In this document: positions 11,173 through 22,104 of the stretch, one piece after another
Position numbering within the stretch: position 1 is the stretch's first letter
Layout: each line of letters begins with the position of its first letter
Origin: Leguminivora glycinivorella
Lineage: Eukaryota; Arthropoda; Insecta; Lepidoptera; Tortricidae
Length of the DNA stretch: 64,000 bases
Reading direction: 5' to 3'
Assembly: GCF_023078275.1 (NCBI RefSeq)
Contig: NC_062983.1
Coordinates: forward strand, 5,573,001-5,637,000
The notes under the pieces: generated by a model
Database searches by the model: none
The model's input: only the letters and a program-made list of their open reading frames with translations
Told to the model about the DNA's origin: nothing
Program-made: the position numbers and the translations under genes

Positions 11173-11690
11173 TAACTAGACAGCGGATTTCAGGTAGCGA
11201 TTTAAATATTAATATGGATATGACTAGTGCAATTTTTTAAATAAATGTCATATGGTTTATAATCTATTATTATTACCTACATCGCAAACCACAAACTTCA
11301 CTGAATAATTAGATTAAATTAATGTTATTTTTTCAACAAACTACATTTAAAAAAAAGTATTTTATTCTAAATAATGGACTTTCAATTTAAATATATATAA
11401 GAAGCGAATTATTTTCATTTTTATATTCTTTGAGCCGTAATAGAAGTTTTTACTGTGCAATGCGCAGAAGAAATATTAAAGAAATAAGTATAAATAAATA
11501 TTTTTTTTATTTTTATTTATTATCATTATAATTTTTGCCCAATATTCACAAAAGCATCCAAAAAGGGTTTTACTTTTATGTTCCCATACATTTTTTCGTG
11601 TGTAGAAAAAATAATAAATATTGTATGCGAGTCATATTCATATTAATATTTAAATCGCTACCTGAAATCTGCTCTCTAACGATAACGTTA
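11173..11690. repeat. Spaced inverted repeat inside the TIR block
   Basis: ATTTCAGGTAGCGATTTAAA (about 11188-11207) and its complement TTTAAATCGCTACCTGAAAT (about 11650-11669) extend outward and inward to arms of about 50 bases. They enclose roughly 400 bases of AT-rich, non-coding DNA: a separate mini-element nested in the larger block. Confidence 0.7.
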
Positions 11691-12668
11691 TGAATTTTTA
11701 ACTGGTATCCGTTACAAATATTTAACTAGATGGTAAAGTTCGGGATTTCACTAATTGTGAGAAGGAACCCTAAAGATAAAATGATAAAATGAAAAAAAAA
11801 AAAAATGGCGAATCATAAGTAACACCGGTGGCTATTATAAAGTTTTTACTCTTATATAGTATTTGTAAATGATGTGCTTACTGCTTTTACTCTTATAACA
11901 GCCTTGCTCAAGACATGTCAAAATTAATTAACCGCATTTTTAGTACAAAACCGTTGAAATACAAGGGCGCATTAATAATACAACACATTTTATATCACAT
12001 TTCACCATGAAATTGGATTCCCACACAGTTTTCATAATAAATAAGCAAATAATTGTAATATGTAAAAGTTAACTTACCGTTTACTAACTTGCAAAATGGA
12101 TGACTTGATGATGATGTACACATAAATCACTACGAAAAGCACAATAAACTTTTAAAACAGCATCCTGTTTCGCCGTTATGAGTTTTACTCCCTTATATCT
12201 GATGATCACAAAACGTGTACAAGAGCTATTGCCCTTATTAAAGCTTTGAATATGATTCTTACAAGTATAATTGCCTTTATTAAAGCTTTAAATATGATTC
12301 TTATTAGTACATTAGCCTTTTAAAAGCACTTTTCTTGCCATTATAAGGTTAACTTTCTTATTGCATGCCATAATAAAGCACGTACAAGATAAGAAAGCTA
12401 ATAATATAGCAACTACAAGGGGGATATAAGGTTTTTGGCCTTATAAGGTGTGCCCAAATGCCCTCTTGTAAAGGGTTTACAAGGTTATTATAAGAGTACT
12501 ATTTTTGGCATTATAAGCCACTATAAGACTAATTTTTGTTAGTTGGGTACCGACGTTCTCCCATAAGTGAGGGAGAGGATAATATATCTTTTTCTCGCTC
12601 TCACGTTGGCACAGCCCGATAATGTTAGCAGCTTTATTCGATTAATATAACCTTTAATAGCCACAATA

Positions 12669-12846
12669 CAAAATTTAAAATTTGAAAATACCCCGACGTA
12701 GTGGATCGATTTTTATCAAACATGACTAAGAACACTCCCGACTAATTCAGCTTTCAAACAAAAAATACGATATCGAAATCGGTTCATCCGTTGGAAAGCA
12801 CGTCAAACTTTTAACACCCCTTCGTTTTTTGCGTCAGGGGTTAAAA
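12669..12846 (-). mobile_element. CCCCGACG-type dispersed repeat, copy 1
   Basis: Minus-strand copy of the family CCCCTGACGCAAAAACG...GGTTCATCCG...CAAAATTTTAATTTTG. This copy lacks the (TCTG)n tract. Six other copies: 13442, 34205, 45950, 51347, 58604 and 61759. Non-coding. Confidence 0.8.
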
Positions 12847-12849
12847 ACT

Positions 12850-12872
12850 ATTCATTCATTCATTCATTTATT
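12850..12872 (+). repeat. (ATTC)n microsatellite
   Basis: About five ATTC units directly after the preceding repeat. Confidence 0.9.
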
Positions 12873-13441
12873 CCTTTATAAAACATAGTTTTACATGTCA
12901 ACAAAATTACATATAAATACAATTATTCTTCTTTGTTATTTTTTGTTATTAAGTGTCTACAGTCGGCACTTATAACTTACATAGTTAATGCAAACATGCT
13001 GTCGAAGATACATTTCAATTTTATAATTCAAAATGGTTGGTATAGTGAACCAGTTCAAGAGTGCACGTCGTTGAAAAATTCGTCAACAGTGTAATACGCT
13101 TCAAGCATAAGTTTATTTTTAAGTTCATTTACGAAAGACTATCGTCTCTATTGTCAAGGCGTGTTCAGATATTTTTGCGCGCCCCGGCCGCTCAGATATA
13201 TCTGATGGTGACAGGGCATTACGAGTCGCGACGTCTTTGTGAATGAAAGGATCCTAATAGCCTCGTTGAGGTATGTTAATTGTTATAAACAAATGAAGTG
13301 GGTCGTGAAACTTGATCGTTTGTTTATTTAAATAAGTGTAAACACTTATATTGGTTCTGGGAACACTTTCTTAAGGTCAACGTTAAGAGGCAGTGAAGAG
13401 CAGTATTATGGTTACTTATGATTATTAATTAGTTTACATTT
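12873..13441. other. No recognised feature
   Basis: AT-rich with a slightly GC-richer core at 13150-13220. No gene supported. Confidence 0.4.
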
Positions 13442-13630
13442 GAAAAAACCACCAACATAATGGACCGATTTTCATGGAACATGGAAGAACACTCCTGACT
13501 AACTCAGCTTTCAAACAAAAAAAACTAAATCTAAATCGGTTCATCCGTTCGGGAGCTACGATGCCATAGAGAGACAACAGAAAGACACGTCAAACTTATA
13601 ACACCCCGTCGTTTTTGCGTCGGGGTTTAA
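13442..13630 (-). mobile_element. CCCCGACG-type dispersed repeat, copy 2
   Basis: Same family as 12669-12846. Retains CGGTTCATCCGTTCGGGAGC and the GTCAAACTTATAACACCCC end. Both ends visible; TCTG tract reduced to one or two units. Confidence 0.8.
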
Positions 13631-13940
13631 ATATACCTATTGATGTCCATCATGGTAATAGTTACCTCTTTTATTCTATCGTCAATTTTACTGCTATAAG
13701 TACCTACCTACCTACGAGGTTATACTCTTATACTTTGTTAATAAAATAAAAAAAGTAGATCCTCTCGACTATGTTTTACAATCCGTCAATTCATGGAAGC
13801 ATTAAAATCTCCACAGATACAAAATCCATAAAACCTGAAAGAGCCCCACACAGTTGCGACAAAGAGCAAAACAAAAACATCGACAATAGCCGACCATAAA
13901 CGCGGATTAAGAAACGTAATCTCGGCACATCACTAGCGTG

Positions 13941-14158
13941 GGTCGTTTTATCCACTAGATAGTGCATTACATGTCAGGTCAAACGGATGGACATCTGTAC
14001 TGAAAAACGTCGTACGATACACGTGCGAAAAAGAAATTCGTAACTCGTGTCGATTTAATCACTTCTTTCTGTCGTGTTTCAACTCCCTTCGGTCGTGTTT
14101 TAATTTATCGTCACTCGTTTGGAACTTCCTCTTTTACGCACTTGTATCATAATGTACT
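13941..14158 (+). mobile_element. AGTACA mini-element, copy 1
   Basis: Shares TCGTACGATACACGTGCGAA, TCGTAACTCGTGTCGATTTA and CTCCCTTCGGTCGTGTTTTA with 24032-24253, 34524-34743 and 39083-39302. The left terminus has decayed and a partial internal duplication of the 'CGTGTTT' block is present. Confidence 0.8.
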
Positions 14159-14385
14159 AAAATCTAACAGTAAACTTTTGGTAAAACATATCAAAAATAT
14201 GATGCTGCGACAGATATTTTTAACCTCTTTTAGGGCGCCCGCTGACGCGGTTGAGCTAGCGAGTGCCATTGTAAGTAAAATCGCATCCGCATCAATTACC
14301 AATGTTCGTACATTTTTTTTAAAGACCTTGCCCGAGCCAGCTTGCTAGCGGAGTAACGGACGCCCTTACTACTTTATAAAGCTTA

Positions 14386-14480
14386 TTTTTTTAAATCAAG
14401 AGTGAACAGGCTTCTGAGCGAGCTCACTCCATCGTAGGCCACGTCTTTGCCTTTGGCTAGTCTGAGGCCAACAGTTTATA
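14386..14480 (+). pseudogene. Non-LTR retrotransposon 3' fragment (CR1/Jockey-like)
   Basis: Encodes a remnant of the RT C-terminal tail (RVNRLLSELTPS, stop) followed by CCACGTCTTTGCCTTTGGCT and a TTTATAATAA tail, matching the end of the fuller copy at 27068-27422. 5'-truncated, as LINE insertions usually are. Confidence 0.65.
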
Positions 14481-14586
14481 ATAACTCGTAAGTCCACCGC
14501 AATCAGAAAATCAAAATCAAACTTAGAAGATGACTAACATGAGATACACTTGGCTTCGGCCCGTGCATTTCATTAAACCAGTTTTT

Positions 14587-14712
14587 CTTACGCCGTGGCT
14601 TGCGTGGGCGACGGTCGCGCGATGGTCGCGCGACGGCGATGCGACGCATACGAAATCAAACCTTATCGATATGGAAGTATGAGACGCGACGGCGACGCAA
14701 GACATGGCGTTA
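14587..14712 (-). mobile_element. GC-rich hairpin mini-element, copy 1
   Basis: Ends CTTACGCCGTGGCTTGCG and inverted CGCAAGACATGGCGTTAG. Arms hold GGGCGACGGTCGCGCGA-type palindromes around TACGAAATCAAACCTTATCG. Inverted relative to the copy at 45500-45647. Much more CpG-rich than the surroundings; not an island or exon. Confidence 0.8.
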
Positions 14713-15263
14713 GAGTACTAAGACAATGAAAGAACCAAATAAATATATCAGCATATTTTTGTATTTCCAAATTAAACCAAAATGTGGCAAGGATTTTAAT
14801 CTTGTCCATTAAGAGACGCGTGGACGCTCGCGGCTTCAGGCGCGCCAGAATGCGGTATCTAAGGAATAATGGCTATGATCTTCATCTTCACTAGTCATAA
14901 AATAGAGTCAGAAGGTCGCATTGCCGGACACATTGACGTTTTACGACGCGCCTTTGTCAGAGTCTAAAAACCTATTCAACGTCGGAACAGACACTTGGTC
15001 ACGCTCTCAGGCCATGGAAATGTGTGAACCCACAGAGTCAGAAGGTAGGCAGAGCTTGCAGAAGCATCAGTGTGAGAGCAGAGATTTCTTAGACGCACAC
15101 GTTAGGGAAGAGCGGTAAATTTGTTGGCTCAAACGCGACAGACGCGACAGTGTTGGTCAACATCATCATCAAATCAACAAACTCTAAATGTGCGTAGAAA
15201 ATAAATACATGGGGATAAAACATCTTTTTTTTTAGTTTGAATAGGTAGACGCTTGACCACGAT
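14713..15263. other. No recognised feature
   Basis: Unassigned. Mixed composition at 14820-15120 without a credible exon. Confidence 0.4.
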
Positions 15264-15470
15264 CACACCTGATGGTAAGTGATGATGCGGTCTATCGGTG
15301 GAGCACGCTTACTTATGAGATACCTATTTAATTTTACTCATACTTTAAAGATACCTGGATTGTACTCATGCGGAAACACAGACTCAGGCAGGGCATTCCA
15401 CTCCTTGTCGGTTCGCAAAAGCAAAACGATCAGTCAGTATTTTTGGAATACTAACCGTGAAGCGTAAATT
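15264..15470 (-). pseudogene. Non-LTR retrotransposon RT C-terminal remnant
   Basis: Read on the minus strand it shows the degraded family tail: a W-N-A-L-P-like region, then a P-x-Y-N-P-G-I-F-K-like region, then a short basic end before the stop. This is the C-terminal region of CR1/Jockey-like ORF2 proteins in insects. Several frame breaks; 5'-truncated and inactive. Confidence 0.65.
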
Positions 15471-15561
15471 ATCGCTTTTTGTACAATATTATGAGTGATT
15501 TAGCGTTTACAGCAATTTAAGTACCTACATATCAATATTATTACTCGTACCTATAAGAAGA

Positions 15562-15703
15562 AGATTTAGACGGCGTGCGAACTCGCATGAGATTTTAGTT
15601 ACATTGCGCACTGTTGAGGTTACATACAATTTTGCACAGCCATCAAATACCGCAATGTAATAAAACTCGTATGCGAGTTCTCGTACCGTCTAAATGGGCC
15701 CTT
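15562..15703. mobile_element. TIR mini-element, AAGGGCC family, copy 2
   Basis: Left end lost its AAGGGCC but keeps TTTAGACGGCGTGCGAACTC; right end GTCTAAATGGGCCCTT. Core GTTACATTGCGCACTGTTGA matches 3038-3180. Confidence 0.75.
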
Positions 15704-16027
15704 AGCATTGAAAAGGTTGAGAGAAAACGAAATTGATAATGCAGTAAGAGGTTCCCATCCCAATCTATCGCCCACACTACACTGCTCCATCCCTTCCTCG
15801 ACTTCTATGACACTCACGGAAGGAAATGAAATTTGAATACTCTGTCTATTTTCCAACTCTGTGCACGTTAAAATGTTTCACTTGAATGCCGAAAGACATA
15901 AACTTAGCTATGGCTATGGAACTAATCGCGAAGTTTCTGGTTTATTGCGACGTGTCAAATGGAATATTAGACGCGTTGGATGCGCAATGTTTGTTTAACT
16001 ACCTGGGCATATTTATTTATTTATTTA
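15704..16027. other. No recognised feature
   Basis: Unassigned 324 bases with a short TTTA-rich run before the next element. Confidence 0.4.
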
Positions 16028-16199
16028 CTAGCTTTTCGCTCGCGTTAGAAAGAAACAAAAAGTAGCCTATGTCACTCTCCAATCTCCATCCTTTCAACTA
16101 TCTCCACTTAAAAAATCACGTCATTTCGTCGCTCCGTTTTGCCGTGAAAGACGGACAAATAAACACACACTTTCCCATTTATAATATTAAAGTATGGAT
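16028..16199 (-). mobile_element. Helitron-like non-autonomous element, copy 2
   Basis: On the minus strand runs from TCCATACTTTAATATTATAA to AGCGAAAAGCTAG. Internally deleted relative to 43569-43809, lacking the CCCCCACTTCC section. CTAG|T end intact. Confidence 0.8.
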
Positions 16200-16214
16200 G
16201 TAATCCCTTTATCA

Positions 16215-16829
16215 TAAAAAACGGCCAAGTGCGAGTCGGGCTCGCGCACAAAGGGTTCCGTAGCAGCAAATATAATAAACTTATTATGTCAATTTATACA
16301 CCTGCCAAAATTACAGTTAAATCAACCTATCTCAAAAACTATAAGAGATACTTTGATCAAACCAAAAATCGTTGAAAGAGTTAATTAGCATGCATCACCT
16401 CTATTTTTTTTAGAATTTTATACCCCGTAGTTATAAAAATAGAGGGGGGGGGGACATACTTTTTACGACTTTGAGAGCTGATATCTCAAAAACCGTTCAC
16501 TTTAAGAAAAATGTTTTTTAGAAAACTTTATATCATTTTAAAAGACCTTTCCATTGATACCCCACACGGGTATGTACATCGAAAAAAAATTTTCATCCCT
16601 CAGTTACATGTATGGGGGCCCCACCCCAATTCTTTTTTTTTACTATTTAGTGTCATAATTTTGTAGCGGTTCATACAACACATATTCCCATCAAATTTCA
16701 TCACTGTAGTACTTATAGTTTCCGAGTAAATCGGCTGTGACAGACGGACAGACGGACAGACGGACAGACGGACATGACGAAACTATAAGGGTTCCGTTTT
16801 TGCCATTTTGGCTACGGAACCCTAAAAAG
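16215..16829 (+). mobile_element. GGGTTCCGT-type TIR element, complete copy
   Basis: Opens AAAAACGGCCAAGTGCGAGT...GGGTTCCGTAGC and closes (GACGGACA)n ATGACGAAACTATAAGGGTTCCGT...CTACGGAACCCTAAAAA. No coding capacity in 615 bases. The (GACG/GACA)n tract precedes the right end in every copy of the family. Confidence 0.75.
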
Positions 16830-16914
16830 TTACTGAACTGATTAGTTAGTGTTTTGTTCTTGTTTTACAAATACTAAGTCAAAACGACAGATAATAAGGA
16901 CAAAATATTAGTAG

Positions 16915-17000
16915 AATAATAGAATGAACATTTATTCGTGAACACAGGCAAGACAAAATACACATAATAACAACAAGGAATGAAGTGCCACGAAATGGCC
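16915..17000 (+). repeat. Dispersed repeat fragment (empty-site reference)
   Basis: GAACATTTATTCGTGAACACAGG and the following CAAGACAAAATACACA match the host sequence that is split by the palindromic element at 39444-39583. It gives the unoccupied state of that site. Family otherwise unknown; retrotransposon-derived is likely. Confidence 0.7.
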
Positions 17001-17159
17001 TCATCTCAGCGTGTTGCTGGTCACTTCCAGCGCTGATCTTCCGATAAGACCATCAAGTGAGAGATTGCATGTAGCAGAGATGAGAATGTTAAGATGAATG
17101 TGTGGCGTGACAAGAATGGATAAGATAAAGAATGAGTATATCAGAGGAAGCCTGAAAGT

Positions 17160-17460
17160 AGCACCGATAGTTGAAAAAGTAAGACCGAATCGACTAGCAT
17201 GGTATAGTATGGACATGGACTTGTAATGCGGAGGGATGAAAGGCATGTGACGAGAAAGATGTTACGAAAGAATGTGGAAGGTGGTGGAAGTAACGGGAGA
17301 GGAAAACCGAAGAAGAGGTGGATGGACTGTGTGAGACATGATATGGAACTGAAACAAGTTAATGATGAGGTGATGGGTGATAGAGATTAGAGATCTATGG
17401 AAGAGGAGGACATGCTGCGCCAACCCCAAGTGACTGAGAGAAGGGCAAGAGAATGATGAT
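17160..17460 (+). pseudogene. RTE-like retrotransposon ORF2 C-terminal remnant
   Basis: One frame reads RRDERHVTRKMLRKNVEGG, then GRGKPKKRWMDCVRHDM, then a stop within VMGDRD and a decayed TCC/ADP-like end. It finishes in ATGATGATGAAT, the short-repeat 3' tail typical of RTE elements. K/R-G-R-P-K-x-R-W-x-D is the conserved end of these RT proteins. Frameshifts upstream of RRDER. Dead fragment. Confidence 0.75.
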
Positions 17461-17713
17461 GAATAACGCCATTTTAATCTTTATTGAACAGACGGCAGAC
17501 CGCGACAATCTTGACGTCTTTCGAAAAGATTGGTCAAACATGACCTGTAGACCTTTGCCAAGCAGTGGGATATAACAGTGACAAACAAATAAAATACAAA
17601 TAAATTATTGAACAAAGAAACACAAGTACACAGCGAACTTAACGCCTTAAGTAATTTCTACCAGTTAACCTTTGGGCAAAGCAGAAAAGTTGTAAGCGGT
17701 GCAAAGATAATGA

Positions 17714-17790
17714 TAAAATAAATAAATATTGGAGGACACATCTGAGTAAGATCAACCTAGCCCCAAACTAAGCAAAGCTTAGGGTAGGTA
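17714..17790 (-). mobile_element. tRNA-headed SINE, tail fragment (tail type 2)
   Basis: Minus-strand match to the type-2 tail (CTTAGCACC...AGCTTTGCTTAGTTTGGGGC...GTGTCCCCAATAT) of the SINEs at 30529 and 52527. Head missing. Confidence 0.7.
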
Positions 17791-18029
17791 CATAATTCTG
17801 AAAATATTTTTATCTTCTTGCTTTAAACTAAAAATCATCTTGATATTCATCAATTATCATCATTTTGATATTTTGATATTCGTATATAATTAATAATATA
17901 ATATGGGTGCTAGGCGACGATATACTTACTTAAATAGAAACACAAATGAACTATAACTAGGTACTTTTAAGGGGTCCATATTGGCTCATATAAAATTATT
18001 TGTTATAAAATTATTGCTTATACCGATTT

Positions 18030-18605
18030 GTGCTCCGAACATTTCTCATAATTTTACTTATCATAATTTTGTTTCATTATTATCAATAGTACTACTATCA
18101 CTGTTCATAATAATCATTTAGCCGAAAATTTTTAATCATAAATTCTATACAAATATTTAATAACATTCATAATTTTGTGTTTAAGAAAATCATTCATAAT
18201 AAAATTATTTAAAAAGTTTTGGGGAAGTTCTATGAAAAACTTGTGCCATTTATAGAAGCGCGCTTGGAACTTTTACAGTGACATATACAATTTACATTAA
18301 AAAGTCGTTTCTGGTTTGCTCACGGTCAACCTAACACGCTCCTCCTCGCTACGCTCGTCGTCGCACCTAACTGGACTGTGTCATGTGATTTCTGTTCTGT
18401 TAACAATAATATAACGATAAATTATATTACTCGCAATCGTTATGATCAATAAGTATATAAACATTAACATTAGTATTAAATGTATTTATGATGAATGACA
18501 TTATGAACATAAGTCATTCGAAGTTACGATGGTTATTAACATAACATTGTTATAAATAATGATCATTATAATGTAAAATTTTATGAGAAACATTTTCGGA
18601 CTACC
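18030..18605. mobile_element. AT-rich TIR element with TCATAAT subterminal repeats
   Basis: TCCGAACATTTCTCATAA near 18034 and, inverted, TCCGAAAATGTTTCTCATAA ending at 18600. Both flanks are filled with TCATAAT/ATTATGA words. A short GC-rich block at 18310-18370 (CTCCTCGCTACGCTCGTCGT) looks nested. No ORF. Confidence 0.6.
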
Positions 18606-19230
18606 AATAATCTAAATACCAATTTTATATGAACTTTGGCGCACCCACTTTTAAGAACCCAATTAACACAATACATACAACAGTGAATACACCGGAATAG
18701 GTAGAAGACTCGAAATTTCTTTAGTAGTCCGATTTTTTTTTACCTGATTAGCAAAGTAAACTTTTATATTTCGACTACCATAGATTACCGCAAAGTATCG
18801 CCTGATTCCATAGATTATATGGGACTTTTCCTTATTTCTCTTTTCCTATCAAGGCACTTTATATACCAGCCATTGTGTTAAAAACTGACGTCGTAATCGT
18901 AACTCAATAAATCATGAATTCATGATAAACTAACATTATATGATCTATCATGCGCATGATATGCTGAATAATAATATAACAATAAATTATAAATGTGCAT
19001 AATTCGTGAATAAGTTCCGCTCCATTAAATTTCAAATTAATGATGCCCCAAAGAGGAATACCGTATCTTAGCTCAGATTATACGTAGCCATGGTAGCTAA
19101 GTATAATATGTGGTTTATAAAAAGTAATATATGGTCGTATAGTAGGTACAGTCATCATCAATAGTTGACAATGAAACAAAGTATCTGACATCCTGATATA
19201 TTAATCTTGGTAGGTATATTTGAAAAGTAC
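18606..19230. other. No recognised feature
   Basis: AT-rich; the sense of many ATAAT words resembles the preceding element but no boundary is visible. Confidence 0.35.
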
Positions 19231-19456
19231 CAGGGGCGGCTCACTCCGCGATCCTTTCGCCGTGCTACAAGTACATGCCGGCGGCCGCGAGTTCGCGGCC
19301 CATTCAGTGGCGACGACCTTCGCGCGGCGCAATAGAATTCAATGTCGTCTGCACGCGTGCGGTCTGTTTGTTAATGTAGGTAAGAATTTAGAATGGCGGC
19401 GTTTTGAGAACATCAAAGGAGTGAGCCTTCTGTACTTGTACTATTATATATTCTGT
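19231..19456 (+). repeat. Dispersed GC-rich repeat, uninterrupted right part (copy 1)
   Basis: CTCACTCCGCGATC, then a palindrome-rich CATGCCGGCGGCCGCGAGTT, then GAACATCAAAGGAGTGAGCC and TTGTACTATTATATATTCTG. Matches 59097-59988, where two insertions split it. A 112-codon frame starting at 19220 overlaps it but follows the repeat, so it is not called a gene. Confidence 0.7.
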
Positions 19457-19645
19457 GAAAGTACAGTAAATCTGTACAGTTCGCTATCAGAAATGTCAAA
19501 GTTTATTTCTGCTTTCTTTAACAATTATTATATTCCGTTTTTTTTACGTACTTCATAATACAAACTTTATTATTGATTTATTACATTAGGGACTACCTAC
19601 ATCGATTTATTGGAAGACACCTTTTATCGGTCACTTTTTCTGCAA

Positions 19646-19812
19646 CTCTTCCTTTAAGACATTAGTTCCTTAGATTAATTGTTTTGAACTTAAAGAACTT
19701 TCCCTTAAAGTTAAGGGAAATCAGTAAGAACAGTTTTCACATGACCCATTCGGAACGGATATTTCTTTCCTGTTAGGAGGGAATAAAATGGTACTTTTCT
19801 GTTCAAGGACTT
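19646..19812 (+). repeat. Dispersed repeat fragment
   Basis: CCATTCGGAACGGATATTTC...TTTCCTGTTAGGAGGGA...CTTTTCTGTTCAAGGAC resembles 44150-44285. Family unknown. Confidence 0.5.
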
Positions 19813-20185
19813 TATGTTCCCAGTATAAATTATTAACGCAACAAAAAGAGTTTGCACATAATATTATCTATGAAAAAAACGTGTCTATTAAGTGTGTAAA
19901 ATTTATACAACAGCAATAATTCATATTTAGGTGTCCGTGCCTTCGCTTGAACCACTAATGAGATTAACACCTTCATAACTCAGCCCATCATCAAAAATAT
20001 GAAAAGCAGTGTCATATGGTAGAAAAATTAGTTACCGCTTGAGCACCCTTGAGCGTAAATACTTGAATCCCTCACTACGCTCAGGATTTTATTTTAGAAT
20101 CCTTTTTTTTCGTTCAGGACTCAATTTCACCCTCATCTACTATTGTATTAGTATAAGTGTTGGCAGTTTTTATATAAGAACGAGT
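19813..20185. other. No recognised feature
   Basis: Unassigned. Confidence 0.4.
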
Positions 20186-20434
20186 TTTTGACGACCGATC
20201 TGGCCTAGCGCGTAGTGACCCTGCCTGCTGGCTGCTACGCCTCGGTGTCCCGGGTTCGAATCCCAGTAAGGGCATTTATTTGTGTGATTAGCACAGATAT
20301 TTGTTCCTGAGTCATGGATGTTTTCTATGTATATAAGTATTTGTACATTATATATATCGTTGTCTGAGTACCTGCAACACAAGCCTTCTTGAGTTTACCG
20401 TGGGACTCAGTCAATCTGTGTAAGAATGTTCTTT
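20186..20434 (+). mobile_element. tRNA-headed SINE (tail type 1)
   Basis: Head resembles a tRNA with pol III boxes: GGCCTAGCGCGTAGTGACC (box A region) and GGGTTCGAATCCC (box B). Body GTGATTAGCACAGATATTTG; tail TCGTTGTCTGAGTACC...GTGGGACTCAGTCAATCTGT. Several copies here share this order. Confidence 0.85.
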
Positions 20435-20914
20435 AACTGTTGCATAATCAATCTAATCCTCTAATTGATCAATATTGTACAACGATTGTACAATAATGAC
20501 TCGTAATTACTTAACAATCAGGTTAAACGGGACATGCGATACCATGTCTCTATTGCGTGCTGAATCCGTTTTTATTATCATTGTCTTTTTTCAATCAATA
20601 AAGTTGTTATTGACTTAATTTGTACGGGCAGTTAATCGACAGTATTGTCTATGCCATAGACAGAAAAAATATGGACGAAATGTTGTAAGCAGGGTCTAAA
20701 TAATACAAACTTTTTTATTGATTTGTTTTTAGGTCAATTATAATTAATTTCTCAAGACACTCTTAACTCTTGCTGTTTCATGTTATTATAAAAATAAATG
20801 TAATGGTTCAATACGAGTTAATATCAATTCCAGCTTGATACCTATACACGTTCCTGAGAAAAAGGGTCTAGACTTGACTCGACAGACAGATGGACGGACG
20901 GATGGACAACAAAC
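20435..20914. other. No recognised feature
   Basis: AT-rich; short GACAGACAGATGGACGG run at about 20882. Confidence 0.4.
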
Positions 20915-21055
20915 TTTTCACCACACCAACTGGGGCAACTGGTAAAGGCTTACTTTGCTATTCGAAAACAGATAGCAAAATTGCATTGTATCCACAAGAG
21001 TGCAAAGTAATTCCATACAAATTTTAACTTGATGTCTTAAGCTGGCTGGTAGAAT
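20915..21055 (+). repeat. Dispersed repeat (copy 1 of 2)
   Basis: TTTTCACCACACCAACTGG...GGTAAAGGCTTACTTTGCT...CAAGAGTGCAAAGTAATT...ATTTTAACTTGATG matches 53120-53270. Non-coding. Confidence 0.7.
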
Positions 21056-21149
21056 TTACCTATAAATTATGATTTTGAATCATAAATATTGAATAGATTG
21101 ATGGATTTGATTAAGTTTGATGATTTATAGTCAGTATTTTGTTCGTGTT

Positions 21150-21340
21150 GGTGTGGTGAAAATTTTTATGTTTCACTCGGTGGCAAAGTTTGTTTAACCT
21201 TCGTGCCTTGAAACCCTCGCAACGCTCAAGATTCCACTTTTTGAACCACTCCCTATGCTCGCGGTTCAATATTGTAATCTTTCGCTTGCTCGGGTATCAA
21301 TATTGGCACAACAACTTTGCCCCCTTGTAAAACAAATAAC
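21150..21340 (-). repeat. CAAGGGGGCAAAGTT-type repeat, copy 1
   Basis: Minus-strand copy of the repeat at 63725-63925: TTACAAGGGGGCAAAGTTGT at one end and alternating imperfect inverted words around GAACCACGAGC. A decayed plus-strand version lies at 37190-37345. Confidence 0.65.
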
Positions 21341-21385
21341 TATTCTTTAAGGGTTTCGTTTTTCGAGGCACGGAACCCTAAAAAA
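21341..21385 (+). mobile_element. Terminal fragment of a GGGTTCCGT-type element
   Basis: AAGGGTTTCGTTTTTCGAGG and CACGGAACCCTAAAAA match the right end of 16215-16829. Confidence 0.6.
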
Positions 21386-21663
21386 TGATTGATCCCCATA
21401 ACTCCCATAACCCAAGTGCAAACTAAAATGTCCATTAAAACGTATTTGAAATTTACGATTTAGAAAATGTATAAAATAAAGTGCAGCCTTGAGGCCATGA
21501 GCAGAAAATTAATGTGGTCATAAATCTCCACATGTAGTTTAAAATGTCTTTTATGTGTTTATTTTAAATGGAAACGTGGACGTAAATTATGGTTTATTAT
21601 TGCCTTTCAATAGTACTTCGTGATGTTATTAGAAATAGTATTTACAAGACAATTTGGTAACCC

Positions 21664-22099
21664 CACAGAACTTGTATAGGGGCCGAGCGTGTCAGATTTT
21701 GTACTGAAGTTGTTATTTGCCTGTGATTTTAAATATGTCTCAGACCCTTGACTGTTCATAATTTCTGTGATGTTGCAATTAAATATCACGTAACGAAGTA
21801 TTTTTTGTTTTTGTTGACTTCAACTAGTTTACAAAAATTGACGCGACTAAAGACGGACAACTCAGTGGATATTACTGAGTTCATTTGACACTCTAAGGGC
21901 CAATTGCACCAACGAAAATGGAGGGTTAACCTTCGGGTTAACTCCATTTTATATGGAATTTGACAGATGACAGCCCACTAACCCTGAGTTAAGTGGTTGG
22001 TGCAAGTGGGAGGCCCACTTGCACTTAACTCAGGGTTAGTGGGCTGTCAACTGTCACTAAGTCGATACGTTTGCTTGATCTATGGCATGCACATCTGTG
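21664..22099 (+). mobile_element. hAT-like mini-element, copy 2 (family A), interrupted
   Basis: Starts CACAGAACTTGTATAGG and ends ACATCTGTG. Flanks are GGTAACCC and GTTAACCC, an 8-bp duplication with one mismatch, which supports hAT. It is split at 21897-22058 by a GGGCCAATTGCACC element. No transposase. Confidence 0.8.
21897..22058. mobile_element. GGGCCAATTGCACC palindromic mini-element
   Basis: Left GGGCCAATTGCACCAAC and an inverted GGTTGGTGCAAGTGGGAGGCC, followed by a second inverted half giving ACAGCCCACTAACCCTGAGT against ACTCAGGGTTAGTGGGCTGT. It sits inside the hAT-like copy. Relatives at 49349-49406 (fragment) and 62868-63010. Confidence 0.75.
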
Positions 22100-22104
22100 G
22101 TTAA

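Larger units (their letters stand above)
8742..12548 (-). mobile_element. Candidate 3.8-kb TIR-bounded DNA transposon block
   Basis: Left end CCCAACAAACAAAA (from 8745) and right end TTTTTGTTAGTTGGG (to 12547) are inverted and both abut TA. The subterminal 0.5-0.8 kb on each side is packed with CTTATAA/TTATAAG motifs in both orientations, typical of transposase-binding regions. Inside are a 120-bp tandem array, a two-exon minus-strand ORF and a nested mini-element fragment. CTTATAA motifs continue left to about 8560, so the left border is uncertain. No recognised transposase catalytic domain, so the class is unassigned. Confidence 0.5.

Noticed and set aside
16740..16775. Separate GACGGACA microsatellite locus
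   Set aside because: The tract is a constant internal part of the GGGTTCCGT-type elements, so not an independent feature.
19220..19558. 112-codon plus-strand frame
   Set aside because: Lies on a dispersed repeat also present at 59097-59988, where the frame is not kept.
20186..20260. tRNA gene
   Set aside because: Box A and box B are present, but this and the other copies are SINE heads with shared body and tail, so not functional tRNA genes.
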